Shown here: positions 48,693 to 56,815 of the stretch, piece after piece
Numbering within the stretch: the first letter of the stretch is position 1
Layout of the letters: the number at the start of each line of letters is the position of its first letter
Source of the DNA: Pseudomonas fluorescens
GTDB lineage: Bacteria > Pseudomonadota > Gammaproteobacteria > Pseudomonadales > Pseudomonadaceae
Assembly (NCBI RefSeq): GCF_902497775.2
Contig: NZ_OZ024668.1
Span: forward strand, 124,001 to 188,000
DNA length: 64,000 nucleotides
Reading direction: 5' to 3'
Notes under the pieces: model-generated
The model's input: only the letters and a program-made list of their open reading frames with translations
Told to the model about the DNA's origin: nothing
Databases searched by the model: none
Position numbers and translations under genes: made by a program

Positions 48693-49361
48693 TCAGGATG
48701 CCGGGGGGGCAGCCACCGGTTCGCTGACCAGCATGTACAGGCGGAACATCACCACGGTACTGAACAACTGCAGGAAGCTGTTGGTGCTGTCCATGGCCAG
48801 TTGCACCAGCGCGGTAGGCTCGGGCACCAGCATCATGCTCAGGCCGTCGATCAGCCACAACGGCGCCAGCACACCAAGGATGCAGCTGAAGATGCGCCAG
48901 AAATTGCCGGTGGTCATCTGAAAGCTGGTACGCATGGCTTCGATCGGCGGCAGGCCGCGCAGCACCAGCGCATACTCGGCAAACACCAGGTGGATCATGA
49001 CCCAGATGCCAGGGATGATGAACAGTGCCACGCCGGCCATGATCAGCAGTGAGCTGAGCATCACCATCAGGGCGAACGATGGCCACAGGCGCAAGGCCAT
49101 GGCCAGCAGGTTACGCTTGAGCGGGGTGTAGCCGTTGCTGCGGGTGTCGAGGTAGAGGATCAGCGCGGCGCTGTACAGCGGGTAGAACAGTAGGCTGACC
49201 AGCATGCCATAGCCTGGCGAGGCTTCCTCGCCCAGTTGCTGGTACAACAGCTGGGTGCACAGGGTTTCCAGCACCACCAGCGGCAGGCAAAGCTGGGCAA
49301 TGCTCAGCAGGTGGCGGCGAAAGAAATACAGGGAGTCGCGCAGAACACTAAGCGGATTCAT
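48693..49361 (-). CDS. YciC family membrane protein
   Basis: A 222-residue protein with about five or six transmembrane helices, matching the YciC/UPF0259 family: LLIMAGVALFIIPGIWVMIHLVFAEYALVLRG is the conserved region. In E. coli yciC has been tied by genetics to outer-membrane biogenesis; the molecular role is unknown. Start taken at 49361 (MNPLSVLRDSLYFFRRH). It lies 63 bases upstream of the EEP gene on the same strand. Confidence 0.85.
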   Translation of the reverse strand: MNPLSVLRDSLYFFRRHLLSIAQLCLPLVVLETLCTQLLYQQLGEEASPGYGMLVSLLFYPLYSAALILYLDTRSNGYTPLKRNLLAMALRLWPSFALMVMLSSLLIMAGVALFIIPGIWVMIHLVFAEYALVLRGLPPIEAMRTSFQMTTGNFWRIFSCILGVLAPLWLIDGLSMMLVPEPTALVQLAMDSTNSFLQLFSTVVMFRLYMLVSEPVAAPPAS

Positions 49362-49516
49362 CGGTCGATATCGCAATTGAAGAAAAGCAGGGCGTCACTT
49401 TAGCCCAGGCGCTGGCCAACCTGAAGAAAGTTTAATCCCGGCTTGTGTTGAATCCACCGCCCGGGCACCCCATTTTACCTGTACTCGATTTTTCCGCTTT
49501 TGCAGTGAGGTTGCCC

Positions 49517-50263
49517 ATGAACAGTGAAGAACAAACCCTGATCGACGGCCTGTTCGGTCGGCTCAAGCAAGCCGAGGACCCGGCCGTGCCGCGCGATGTT
49601 CAGGCCCAGGCACGCATTGCCGAACACCTGCAGCAGCAACCGGCGGCGCCTTACTACATGGCCCAGGCGATCCTGGTGCAGGAAGCGGCGCTCAAGCGCC
49701 TGGATGAACAGAACAAGCAGTTGCAGGTCGAGTTGAAGCAGGCCAAGGCCCAGGTTGCCGCCACCGCGCCGAGCAGCAGCGGCGGCTTCCTGTCGAGCAT
49801 TTTCGGCAGCGGTACCCGCGACCCACAGTCCGTGCAGAACCCGGCAGCCGCCGGCGCTCCCGCCAGTGGCGGTGGCTGGCGCGAACCGTCGCGCCAGTCA
49901 TTCAGCCCGCCTGCCCAGCAGCAGGGTTTCAACGCAGCTCCCGCCCAGGCTCCGGCCCGTGGCGGTGCCAGCAGCTTCCTCGGTGGCGCGCTGCAAACTG
50001 CCGCTGGCGTGGCCGGCGGGGTGATGCTCGCCCAAGGCATCAGTAGCCTGTTCAACCATCGCTCGCAGCCTGAAGAAGTGGTCGAGGTGATCAAGGAAGA
50101 ACCGGCGCCTGCCAGCGATACGGGCGGCTGGGGCAGCAACGACGAGCAACGCCTGACGGCCGACAACGGTGGCTATGGCAATGATCAAGGCGGTTTTATG
50201 GACACCGACTACGGCAGCGACGACGGTGGCTTCTTCGGCGGCGACGACGACAGCTTCGTCTGA
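49517..50263 (+). CDS. DUF2076 domain protein
   Basis: A 248-residue protein. The N-terminus (NSEEQTLIDGLFGRLKQAE) and the helical part LKRLDEQNKQLQVELKQAKAQV are the DUF2076 hallmark; then comes a low-complexity Ala/Pro/Gln/Gly region, a glycine-rich hydrophobic segment (SFLGGALQTAAGVAGGVMLAQGIS) and a strongly acidic Gly/Asp tail. GAGG lies seven bases before the ATG at 49517. Function is unknown; the build suggests a periplasmic or membrane-associated scaffold. Confidence 0.86.
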   Translation: MNSEEQTLIDGLFGRLKQAEDPAVPRDVQAQARIAEHLQQQPAAPYYMAQAILVQEAALKRLDEQNKQLQVELKQAKAQVAATAPSSSGGFLSSIFGSGTRDPQSVQNPAAAGAPASGGGWREPSRQSFSPPAQQQGFNAAPAQAPARGGASSFLGGALQTAAGVAGGVMLAQGISSLFNHRSQPEEVVEVIKEEPAPASDTGGWGSNDEQRLTADNGGYGNDQGGFMDTDYGSDDGGFFGGDDDSFV

Positions 50264-50364
50264 CTGCGCTTACCCGCATGGCTCGTGGGCTGGCATACTG
50301 GGCGCCGAAACGGCCCCGGTGTGCGGCGGCCGGCAACAGCGCCGTGGCGCCATGAGGAAAAGCG

Positions 50365-50844
50365 GTGAAGAAGATCGCGGTATTCGCCGATGTGCAAAAC
50401 CTCTACTACACCGTGCGCCAGGCCTACGGTTGCCACTTCAACTACGCGGCGCTGTGGGCCGACATCAGCCAGCACGGGCAGATCGTCGAAGCGGTGGCCT
50501 ATGCCATCGACCGCGGCGACAGCAAGCAGCAGCAGTTTCAGCAGATCCTGCGCAACCTCGGTTTCACGGTCAAACTCAAACCCTATATCCAGCGCAGCGA
50601 CGGCTCGGCCAAGGGCGACTGGGACGTGGGCATCACCCTTGATGTAATCGACGCCGCCGCGCGGGTCGATGAGGTGGTGCTGGCCTCCGGCGATGGCGAT
50701 TTCGACCTGCTGCTCGAGCGGGTCATCAGCCGTCACGGCATTCAGGCCGTCGCCTATGGCGTGCCGGGGCTGACCGCCAATTCACTGATTCGCGCTGCCA
50801 GTCGTTATGTGCCCATCGAGGGCAGCCTGCTGCTCAAGCATTAA
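50365..50844 (+). CDS. NYN (PIN-like) domain protein, LabA/DUF88 family
   Basis: A 159-residue protein consisting of one NYN domain, a PIN-like RNase fold. Acidic residues of the site are present: Asp9 with Asn12 in VFADVQNLYYT, DWDVGITLDVIDAA, and LASGDGDFDLLLERV. It starts at GTG 50365 with GAGGAAAAG before it. It is followed after 19 bases by a DEDDh exonuclease gene on the same strand, so the two predicted nucleases are likely cotranscribed. RNase activity is an inference from the fold. Confidence 0.88.
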   Translation: MKKIAVFADVQNLYYTVRQAYGCHFNYAALWADISQHGQIVEAVAYAIDRGDSKQQQFQQILRNLGFTVKLKPYIQRSDGSAKGDWDVGITLDVIDAAARVDEVVLASGDGDFDLLLERVISRHGIQAVAYGVPGLTANSLIRAASRYVPIEGSLLLKH

Positions 50845-50863
50845 GATTTCTGAGGTTGTCGTT

Positions 50864-51466
50864 TTGGAACGTATCGCTGTCATCGACTTTGAAACCACCG
50901 GTATTTCACCCGGCGCCGGTTGCCGGGCCACGGAAGTGGCGGTGGTCATGCTGGAGCGCGGGCGCATCGTCGAGCGCTATCAAAGCCTGATGAATGCCGG
51001 GGTGCCAGTACCGGCATTTGTCGCCGGCCTGACCGGCATCACCACCGCCATGCTGCGCAGCGCACCGCCGATTGCCCGGGTGATGAACGAGGTGGCCGAG
51101 TTCGTCGGTGATACGCCGATGCTCGCCCACAACGCCTCGTTCGACCAGAAGTTCTGGGACTATGAGCTGGCGCAGATCGGCCGTAGCCGCAGTCAGCGGT
51201 TTGCCTGTTCGATGTTGCTGGCGCGGCGCCTGATGCCATCGGCGCCGAACCACAAACTCGGCACCCTGACCCGTTGGGCTGGCCTGCCCGACACCGGCAC
51301 CGCTCACCGGGCCATGGCCGATGCACAAATGGCCGCCAACCTCGCCCAGCACCTGGCTGGGCAACTGCGTCAGCAGGGCATCAATGCGGTCTCGCACCAG
51401 CTGTTCTGCAGCCTGCAAAAAGTCCCCGCAGCGAAAATCGGCGAAGCGCTGAAAACCTATCGCTAG
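50864..51466 (+). CDS. DEDDh 3'-5' exonuclease (DnaQ-like)
   Basis: A 200-residue exonuclease. Asp8 and Glu10 lie in VIDFETTG, the second Asp is in LAHNASFDQKFWDYEL, and the His-Asp end of the site is in HRAMADAQMAANL. It starts at TTG 50864, which has GAGG eight bases upstream; no ATG lies in the conserved N-terminal region. Substrates in this family range from DNA to small RNAs; the NYN partner upstream hints at RNA. It ends overlapping the convergent Lrp gene by four bases. Confidence 0.87.
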   Translation: MERIAVIDFETTGISPGAGCRATEVAVVMLERGRIVERYQSLMNAGVPVPAFVAGLTGITTAMLRSAPPIARVMNEVAEFVGDTPMLAHNASFDQKFWDYELAQIGRSRSQRFACSMLLARRLMPSAPNHKLGTLTRWAGLPDTGTAHRAMADAQMAANLAQHLAGQLRQQGINAVSHQLFCSLQKVPAAKIGEALKTYR

Positions 51467-51921
51467 GCCTTCTTGCCGTTGTGCTCCAGGTGCCCCAGCG
51501 GCAGGCGCCGCTCCACGGCGCTGGAGAGAATGATCGAGGTCTTGCTGAAGCCGAACTGGGCAATCCGGTTGATCAGCTCTTCGAGCTCCGGCATCGAACC
51601 CACCGCCGCTTGCATGATCACGCAGGGGTCGCCGGTCACCCGGTGGCACTCGGTCAGTTGCGGGATCTGCGTGAGTTCTTCATAGGTCTGCTGGTTGCCA
51701 TGGCTGGCCAGGCGCAACTCGATCACGCATTGGATCGGCAGGCCGATCTTCTCCAGGTCGACCTTGGCCTGATAGCCGGTTATCACCCCGCTGGCCTCAA
51801 GTTTGGCCACCCGCTCGGCCACCGCCGGGGCGGAGAGGTTGACCTTGCGCGCGAGCTCGGCGAAGGAGGCGCGGCCGTTGTCCAGCAGGGCGCTGAGGAG
51901 CATGCGATCGTACTTGTCCAT
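51463..51921 (-). CDS. Lrp/AsnC family regulator, divergent from an EamA exporter
   Basis: A 152-residue regulator with an N-terminal winged helix (DRMLLSALLDNGRASFAELARKVNLSAPAVAERVAKLEASG) and a RAM domain (ECHRVTGDPCVIMQAAVGSMPELEELI). The ATG at 51921 is used; a longer frame lacks a ribosome site. It is divergent from the EamA transporter across 153 bases, the common arrangement in which an Lrp-type protein controls an amino-acid exporter. The ligand is not identifiable. Confidence 0.9.
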   Translation of the reverse strand: MDKYDRMLLSALLDNGRASFAELARKVNLSAPAVAERVAKLEASGVITGYQAKVDLEKIGLPIQCVIELRLASHGNQQTYEELTQIPQLTECHRVTGDPCVIMQAAVGSMPELEELINRIAQFGFSKTSIILSSAVERRLPLGHLEHNGKKA

Positions 51922-52074
51922 GGGTTTCCATTGGGTGGTTGTTGATTCAAAGGTAAAAGACCAAAAGATCCGTTGTTTCAAAAGTGTACGGTTCCTTTAA
52001 ACAGGTTTTGTAACTTATGTTTACTGTGCTGCCTTTCTAAACTAACTGCCCGACACCCATAATTCGAGTCCCCC

Positions 52075-53007
52075 ATGCCTGCCTCCCGTCGCTTCCCGTT
52101 AGTCTTGATCGGCGCCTTTCTCGCCTTGTACCTGGTCTGGGGCTCGACCTACCTGGTGATTCGCATCGGTGTTGAATCCTGGCCGCCGCTGCTGATGGCC
52201 GGGGTGCGTTTTGTCATTGCCGGGTCCTTGCTCTACGGCTTCTTGCGCTGGCGCGGTGCGCCGGCCCCAACCTGGCCGCAATGGCGTGCTGCGGGTGTCA
52301 TCGGCGTGTTGCTGCTCAGCTGCGGCAACGGCGGCGTGACCCTGGCCGAACATGCAGGCGTGGCCTCGGGTGTGGCCGCGCTGGCGGTGGCCACGGTACC
52401 GCTGTTCACCTTGATGTTCGGTCTGCTCTGGGGCCATCGCAACACCCGCCTGGAATGGGCCGGGATTGTCCTGGGCCTGGGTGGCATCGCCTTGCTCAAC
52501 CTCGGTTCCAACCTGCAGGCCAGTCCCTTCGGTGCCGCGCTGATCCTGTTTGCCGCGGCCTCCTGGGCCTTCGGCTCGGTATGGAGCAAAAGCCTGCCGC
52601 TGCCCCAGGGGCCGATGGCCAGCGCCGCGCAAATGCTCGTAGGCGGCGTAGTCTTACTGCTCGGCAGTGCGTTGAGCGGTGAACGCATGACCCAGATGCC
52701 CACCGCCGCCGGTTGGGGCGCGCTGGCCTACCTGGTGTTCTTCGGCTCGATTCTGGCCTTCAGTGCCTACATGTACTTGCTCAAGCATGTGCGCCCGGCC
52801 GCGGCCACCAGCTATGCTTACGTCAACCCGGCGGTGGCGGTGTTGCTGGGGATCGTTTTTGCCGGTGAGCAGATCGGTTTCGAGGAATGCGTGGCAATGG
52901 CGGTTATCATTGGCGCCGTTGTGCTGATCGGAGTGCCGCAGTGGCGCCGGCCGGCAGTGGAAAAAGCCAAACCTGTTGGCGAAGTGGAAGGTGAACTCTG
53001 TAAATGA
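52075..53007 (+). CDS. EamA family (DMT) exporter, YedA-like
   Basis: A 310-residue inner-membrane transporter with ten transmembrane helices and two EamA repeats (about 10-140 and 155-290). LALYLVWGSTYLVIRIGVESWPPLLMAGVRF is typical of the YedA/RhaT-type group. Members export amino acids, purines or other metabolites; the divergent Lrp regulator favours an amino-acid link. The basic C-terminal tail overlaps the following gene by four bases. Confidence 0.9.
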   Translation: MPASRRFPLVLIGAFLALYLVWGSTYLVIRIGVESWPPLLMAGVRFVIAGSLLYGFLRWRGAPAPTWPQWRAAGVIGVLLLSCGNGGVTLAEHAGVASGVAALAVATVPLFTLMFGLLWGHRNTRLEWAGIVLGLGGIALLNLGSNLQASPFGAALILFAAASWAFGSVWSKSLPLPQGPMASAAQMLVGGVVLLLGSALSGERMTQMPTAAGWGALAYLVFFGSILAFSAYMYLLKHVRPAAATSYAYVNPAVAVLLGIVFAGEQIGFEECVAMAVIIGAVVLIGVPQWRRPAVEKAKPVGEVEGELCK

Positions 53008-53963
53008 AAGGACGTTTTGCCAGGACGGCAGTGAAGATCGTGGGGTGTGTGGCAGTGATCGTGGTGTGCATGGTCATGTTGCGCGACGACAGACGCACCT
53101 TCATGACCCTGTATTTTCAGGAGTCGGTCACCCTCAACAGCGCCAGTGACGAGATCGATCCGCGCTATGTCCAGGCGCTGCAGCAGATCATGGCCGCACA
53201 GCGCATCGATACGCAAAAGATCGACCTGGTGCTCGATCCCGACAGCCGCCGGGCCTTGCAGGTGCGCTTTGCCGATGATGCCCTGGATGCCAGGCAGCGC
53301 CAGGATCTGCGGGCGTTGTTCGAGTCATTCGAACCGGCTCGTGAAGCCGCCCGGCTCAGTGGCCGGCTGCTGGTTGACATGCACCAGGCGCGCAAGCTGG
53401 GTGTGGGGGCTTATTACGACTTCGGCCCGGCGTCCGAAGAGGTCGTCGCGCTCGGCGAGATGTCGCTACCCCTGTACTTCAGTTTTCTCTCGCAAATCGA
53501 TGTGCAATTGCGGCGCAACGAACTGGCGACTGCGCAAAAGCTGCAGGCCGATATGATCTGTGAAGCCAACGCCAGGCTGCATGCCACTTTGCCTTTCGAG
53601 GTGACCGATTTCGACGTCAGTGGCAGCGACCTGCGCGGCGAGATGAAACTGCGCATGGCCAGCGGTGAGCAGATCCAGGCGCCGGCGCAGTTGTTGTTCG
53701 ATGATCAGCAGTTGCTCGAACGTCTGGAAATGGGCGGCATGCGGGTGCGCATCCAGCGCCCTGACGCGGTAGACCGGCTGGTGTTCGAGTTTGGCTCGAT
53801 TGGCACCGTCAGGTATCAGCCTTATATGTATTTCATCCGCAGCGACCCCGAGGCATTCGACGCTTGTCGCGGGGTTGCCTACCAGAGCGGCAGGCCCTTT
53901 TCGTTCTACCTGGGTGAAGGCGTCGATCGCCTGCTCAAGGTGCGCTTTCAACCGCCAGGCTGA
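53004..53963 (+). CDS. Membrane-anchored protein of unknown function coupled to the EamA exporter
   Basis: A 319-residue protein I do not recognise. A basic N-terminus and one transmembrane segment (residues about 9-26) put the rest in the periplasm. It has no obvious repeats or catalytic motif; the second half is a beta-rich, acidic domain. Its ATG overlaps the EamA stop (ATGA), so translation is coupled and the product may work with the exporter. It is followed by an inverted repeat before rhlE. Base composition matches its neighbours, so recent acquisition is not evident. Confidence 0.75.
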   Translation: MKGRFARTAVKIVGCVAVIVVCMVMLRDDRRTFMTLYFQESVTLNSASDEIDPRYVQALQQIMAAQRIDTQKIDLVLDPDSRRALQVRFADDALDARQRQDLRALFESFEPAREAARLSGRLLVDMHQARKLGVGAYYDFGPASEEVVALGEMSLPLYFSFLSQIDVQLRRNELATAQKLQADMICEANARLHATLPFEVTDFDVSGSDLRGEMKLRMASGEQIQAPAQLLFDDQQLLERLEMGGMRVRIQRPDAVDRLVFEFGSIGTVRYQPYMYFIRSDPEAFDACRGVAYQSGRPFSFYLGEGVDRLLKVRFQPPG

Positions 53964-53964
53964 T

Positions 53965-54015
53965 AGCAATGGCGGCACGCGCCGGGCCTGAACAAGGTAA
54001 ACTGCCGCCATTGCT
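53965..54015 (+). other. Twelve-base inverted repeat upstream of rhlE
   Basis: Perfect arms AGCAATGGCGGC (53965-53976) and GCCGCCATTGCT (54004-54015), 27 bases apart. It starts just after the stop of the preceding gene and ends 22 bases before the rhlE ATG. In RNA it would form a stable stem in the rhlE leader, or end the upstream mRNA; there is no T run. Confidence 0.6.
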
Positions 54016-54037
54016 GAATTCCCCTGACGGTATTGCC

Positions 54038-55369
54038 ATGACTTTCGCCAAACTCGGCCTGATCGAACCCTTGCTGCGCGCGCTCGAGCGCCTGGACTAC
54101 AACACCCCGACGCCGGTCCAGGCCCAGGCCATCCCTGCCGTACTGGCCGGCCGCGACCTGATGGCCGCCGCCCAGACCGGCACCGGCAAGACCGCAGGTT
54201 TTGCCCTGCCGCTGCTGCAGCGCCTGACCCTGGAAGGGGCCAAGGTCGCCAGCAACTCGGTGCGCGCGCTGGTGTTGGTGCCGACCCGTGAGCTGGCCGA
54301 ACAGGTTCACGCCAACATTCGTGAATACGCCGAGCACCTGCCGCTGAGCACCTATGCGGTGTACGGCGGCGTCAGCATCAACCCGCAGATGATGAAGCTG
54401 CGCAAGGGCGTCGACCTGCTGGTGGCCACCCCGGGTCGGCTGCTCGACCTGTTTCGCCAGAACGCGGTCAAGTTCAACCAGTTGCAGGCGCTGGTGCTTG
54501 ATGAAGCCGACCGCATGCTCGACCTGGGCTTTGCCGAAGAGCTGCGTGCGGTGTACGCCGCTTTGCCGGCACGCCGGCAAACCCTGCTGTTCTCGGCGAC
54601 CTTTTCCGACGAGATCCGCCAACTGGCCGCGCAGACCCTCAATGACCCGCTGAGCATCGAAGTCAGCCCGCGCAACGTCACCGCCAGCACGGTCAAACAG
54701 TGGATCGTGCCGGTGGACAAGAAGCGCAAGCCGGAGCTGTTCAGCCACCTGATGCGCAAGCAGCGCTGGAAGCAGGTGCTGGTGTTCGCCAAGACCCGTA
54801 ATGGCGTTGACCAACTGGTCGAGCGCCTGCGCGGCCAGGGCGTCAATGCCGATGGTATCCACGGTGACAAGCCTCAGGCCACCCGCCAGCGTGCACTGGA
54901 CAGCTTCAAGGCCCGCGAGATCCAGATCCTGGTCGCCACCGACGTGGCGGCGCGCGGGCTGGATATCGACGACTTGCCGCTGGTGGTCAACTTCGACCTG
55001 CCGATCGTGGCCGAGGACTACATTCACCGTATCGGCCGTACCGGGCGCAAGGGCAACACGGGTGAGGCGATTTCGCTGGTGTGCGCCGATGAAGTGCAGT
55101 TGCTCTCGGCGATTGAAACCCTGACCCGCAAGACCTTGCCGCGCCATGAAGAGCCGGATTTCATTCCGGACCACAAGGTGCCGATGACCGACGCCAGCGG
55201 CCAGGTGTTGAAGAAGCCGAAAAAGCCGAAGAAGCCCAAGGAAAGCAGCAGCAAACGCAGCCTCGGGCGCTGGATGGACAGCGCTGAAACGCCCGCGGCA
55301 GCGCCGCAGGCCAAGCCGGTGCGCAAGGTGCCGACCTTCAATACCGGGCCGCGCAAGCGCAAGCCTTGA
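54038..55369 (+). CDS. rhlE: DEAD-box RNA helicase RhlE
   Basis: A 443-residue helicase. It has the Q motif (TPTPVQAQAIPAVL), motif I AQTGTGKT, motif II DEAD in LVLDEADRMLDLGF, motif III SATF, and the C-terminal HRIGRTGRKGN. The tail from about 385 is basic and Lys/Pro-rich (KKPKKPKKPKES), as is usual for RhlE-type proteins that help ribosome assembly and cold growth. The ATG at 54038 gives MTFAKLGLIEP; no strong ribosome site is seen. The inverted repeat in its leader may be regulatory. Confidence 0.93.
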   Translation: MTFAKLGLIEPLLRALERLDYNTPTPVQAQAIPAVLAGRDLMAAAQTGTGKTAGFALPLLQRLTLEGAKVASNSVRALVLVPTRELAEQVHANIREYAEHLPLSTYAVYGGVSINPQMMKLRKGVDLLVATPGRLLDLFRQNAVKFNQLQALVLDEADRMLDLGFAEELRAVYAALPARRQTLLFSATFSDEIRQLAAQTLNDPLSIEVSPRNVTASTVKQWIVPVDKKRKPELFSHLMRKQRWKQVLVFAKTRNGVDQLVERLRGQGVNADGIHGDKPQATRQRALDSFKAREIQILVATDVAARGLDIDDLPLVVNFDLPIVAEDYIHRIGRTGRKGNTGEAISLVCADEVQLLSAIETLTRKTLPRHEEPDFIPDHKVPMTDASGQVLKKPKKPKKPKESSSKRSLGRWMDSAETPAAAPQAKPVRKVPTFNTGPRKRKP

Positions 55370-55375
55370 AGACGC

Positions 55376-55428
55376 CATCGCGGGTCAAGTCGAGGCGTCG
55401 CACCGCCGCTCCGACTTGACCGGCGATT
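55376..55428. repeat. REP-like convergent inverted repeat
   Basis: Degenerate REP: ATCGCGGGTCAAGTCG (55378-55393) and CGACTTGACCGGCGAT (55412-55427), with one extra base in one arm. It fills the gap between the convergent rhlE and flavoprotein genes and probably ends both transcripts. Confidence 0.65.
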
Positions 55429-55430
55429 GT

Positions 55431-56666
55431 TCAACCGTTTAGCCACTCCAGCAGCCCCAACCCGGCCTTGCGCCCACTGGCAAAACAGGCCGTCAGCAGA
55501 TAGCCGCCCGTCGGCGCTTCCCAGTCGAGCATTTCACCGGCACAGAACACGCCGGGCATCTGCGTGAGCATCAAACGCTGATCCAGCGCTTCGAAGGTCA
55601 CCCCGCCAGCACTGCTGATCGCTTCATCCAGCGGGCGAGGGCGCACCAGGGTGATTGGCAAGGCCTTGATCGCCTGCGCCAGTAACGTTGGGTCTGCAAA
55701 GGTCTGTTGATCGGTCTGCTCGCGCAGCAGTGCCGCCTTGACCCCGTCCAGGCCAAGTTGACTGTGCAAGTGCTTGGCCATCGAGCGCGACCCCCGGGGC
55801 TTGGCCAGGGCCTGCTGGATTTTATCCACAGGCCGGTTGGGCAGCAGGTCGATTAGCACCCTGGCGCTGCCATCGCGGTTGATCGCTTCGCGGATCTGCG
55901 CCGACCAGGCGTACACCAGGCTGCCTTCCAGCCCTTGTGCGGTGAGCACGCACTCGCCCAGGCGCGGCGCCTGGCCGGCAAGGCTCAGGGCGATGTTCTT
56001 TAGCGGTGCGCCAGCAAACTTGTCCTTGAGCAGCGCGCTCCAGTGCTCGACCTCGAAGCCACTGTTGGCCGCCTGCAAGGGCGCGATCTGCACACCTTGC
56101 GCTTGCAGCCAGGGCAGCCAGGCCGCATCGGAACCCAGCCGCGCCCAGCTGCCGCCGCCCAGCGCCAGAACGGTGGCTGTCGGTTTGAGCGCCAGCTCGC
56201 CCTGTGGATAAGCGATCCGCAAGCTACCATCGGCATTCCAGCCCAGCCAGCGATGGCGGGTGTGGATAACTACTCCGGCGTCGCGCAGGCGCTTAAGCCA
56301 GGCGCGCAGCAGCGGCGCGGCTTTCATGTCGCGGGGGAACACCCGGCCGGAACTGCCGACGAAGGTTTCGATACCCAGGTCGTGAATCCACTGGCGCAGC
56401 ACGTCGGCATCGAAGCCTTCGAGCAGGCGGGCAATTTCATCAGTGCGCTCGGCGTAGCGGGCGATGAACGCCGGGTAAGGCTCGGAATGGGTGATGTTCA
56501 TGCCACCGACCCCGGCCAGGAGGAACTTGCGGCCCACCGAGGGCATGGCGTCGTACAACTGGACAGCGATCCCGGCCTGGCTCAGCACTTCGGCGGCCAT
56601 CAACCCGGCCGGCCCGCCTCCGATAATGGCAACGTGTGGGCGGTCGGTGGTGCGGGTGTCGGTCAT
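55431..56666 (-). CDS. BaiN/HI0933-type NAD(P)/FAD-dependent flavoprotein
   Basis: A 411-residue flavoprotein with an N-terminal dinucleotide-binding motif (VAIIGGGPAGLMAAEVLSQ), the HI0933-type segment GRKFLLAGVGGMNITHSEP, and a C-terminal FAD part GVFCAGEMLDWEAPTGGYLLTACFASGR. Start at 56666 is preferred to 56699. Family members of this TIGR03862 group are uncharacterised; BaiN reduces bile acids in a gut bacterium, which need not apply. Three perfect DnaA boxes lie within the frame, using AT-rich codons unusual for this gene. Its upstream region has a TGTNCA repeat. Confidence 0.88.
   Translation of the reverse strand: MTDTRTTDRPHVAIIGGGPAGLMAAEVLSQAGIAVQLYDAMPSVGRKFLLAGVGGMNITHSEPYPAFIARYAERTDEIARLLEGFDADVLRQWIHDLGIETFVGSSGRVFPRDMKAAPLLRAWLKRLRDAGVVIHTRHRWLGWNADGSLRIAYPQGELALKPTATVLALGGGSWARLGSDAAWLPWLQAQGVQIAPLQAANSGFEVEHWSALLKDKFAGAPLKNIALSLAGQAPRLGECVLTAQGLEGSLVYAWSAQIREAINRDGSARVLIDLLPNRPVDKIQQALAKPRGSRSMAKHLHSQLGLDGVKAALLREQTDQQTFADPTLLAQAIKALPITLVRPRPLDEAISSAGGVTFEALDQRLMLTQMPGVFCAGEMLDWEAPTGGYLLTACFASGRKAGLGLLEWLNG
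55822..55830 (+). other. DnaA box
   Basis: Perfect TTATCCACA within the flavoprotein frame. Member of a group of five within about 2 kb. Confidence 0.7.
56203..56211 (-). other. DnaA box
   Basis: Perfect TTATCCACA on the minus strand, in the flavoprotein codons for Ala-Tyr-Pro-Gln (GCT TAT CCA CAG), a codon choice atypical of the gene. Confidence 0.7.
56261..56269 (-). other. DnaA box
   Basis: Perfect TTATCCACA on the minus strand, 58 bases from the previous box, in the flavoprotein frame. Confidence 0.7.
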
Positions 56667-56726
56667 GGTCGGCTGCAAGCTGGGAAAAAGAGCCGGCATT
56701 CTACCTTAGCGGGGCGCGAGGAAACA

Positions 56727-56745
56727 CTGTTCAAAAAATGTACAG
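56727..56745. promoter_or_regulatory. TGTNCA repeat in the flavoprotein promoter region
   Basis: CTGTTCA (56727-56733) and TGTACAG (56739-56745) form an imperfect inverted repeat spaced by AAAAA, and also a direct repeat TGTTCA-TGTACA. It sits 61 bases upstream of the flavoprotein start and could be an operator. A LexA box does not fit because the spacing is wrong. Confidence 0.35.
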
Positions 56746-56793
56746 CGCTCCCAAGGCCAGGTGGATAAAGGCTTTGATCGGCTTTCCCGCAGG

Positions 56794-56802
56794 TTATCCA
56801 CA
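56794..56802 (+). other. DnaA box
   Basis: Perfect TTATCCACA in the gap between the flavoprotein and deacetylase genes. A one-mismatch copy in the opposite direction lies at 56760-56768. Confidence 0.7.
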
Positions 56803-56815
56803 GGCGGTTCCACAG

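Noticed and set aside
56727..56745. LexA (SOS) box in front of the flavoprotein gene
   Set aside because: CTG and CAG are present but separated by 13 bases instead of the required 10.
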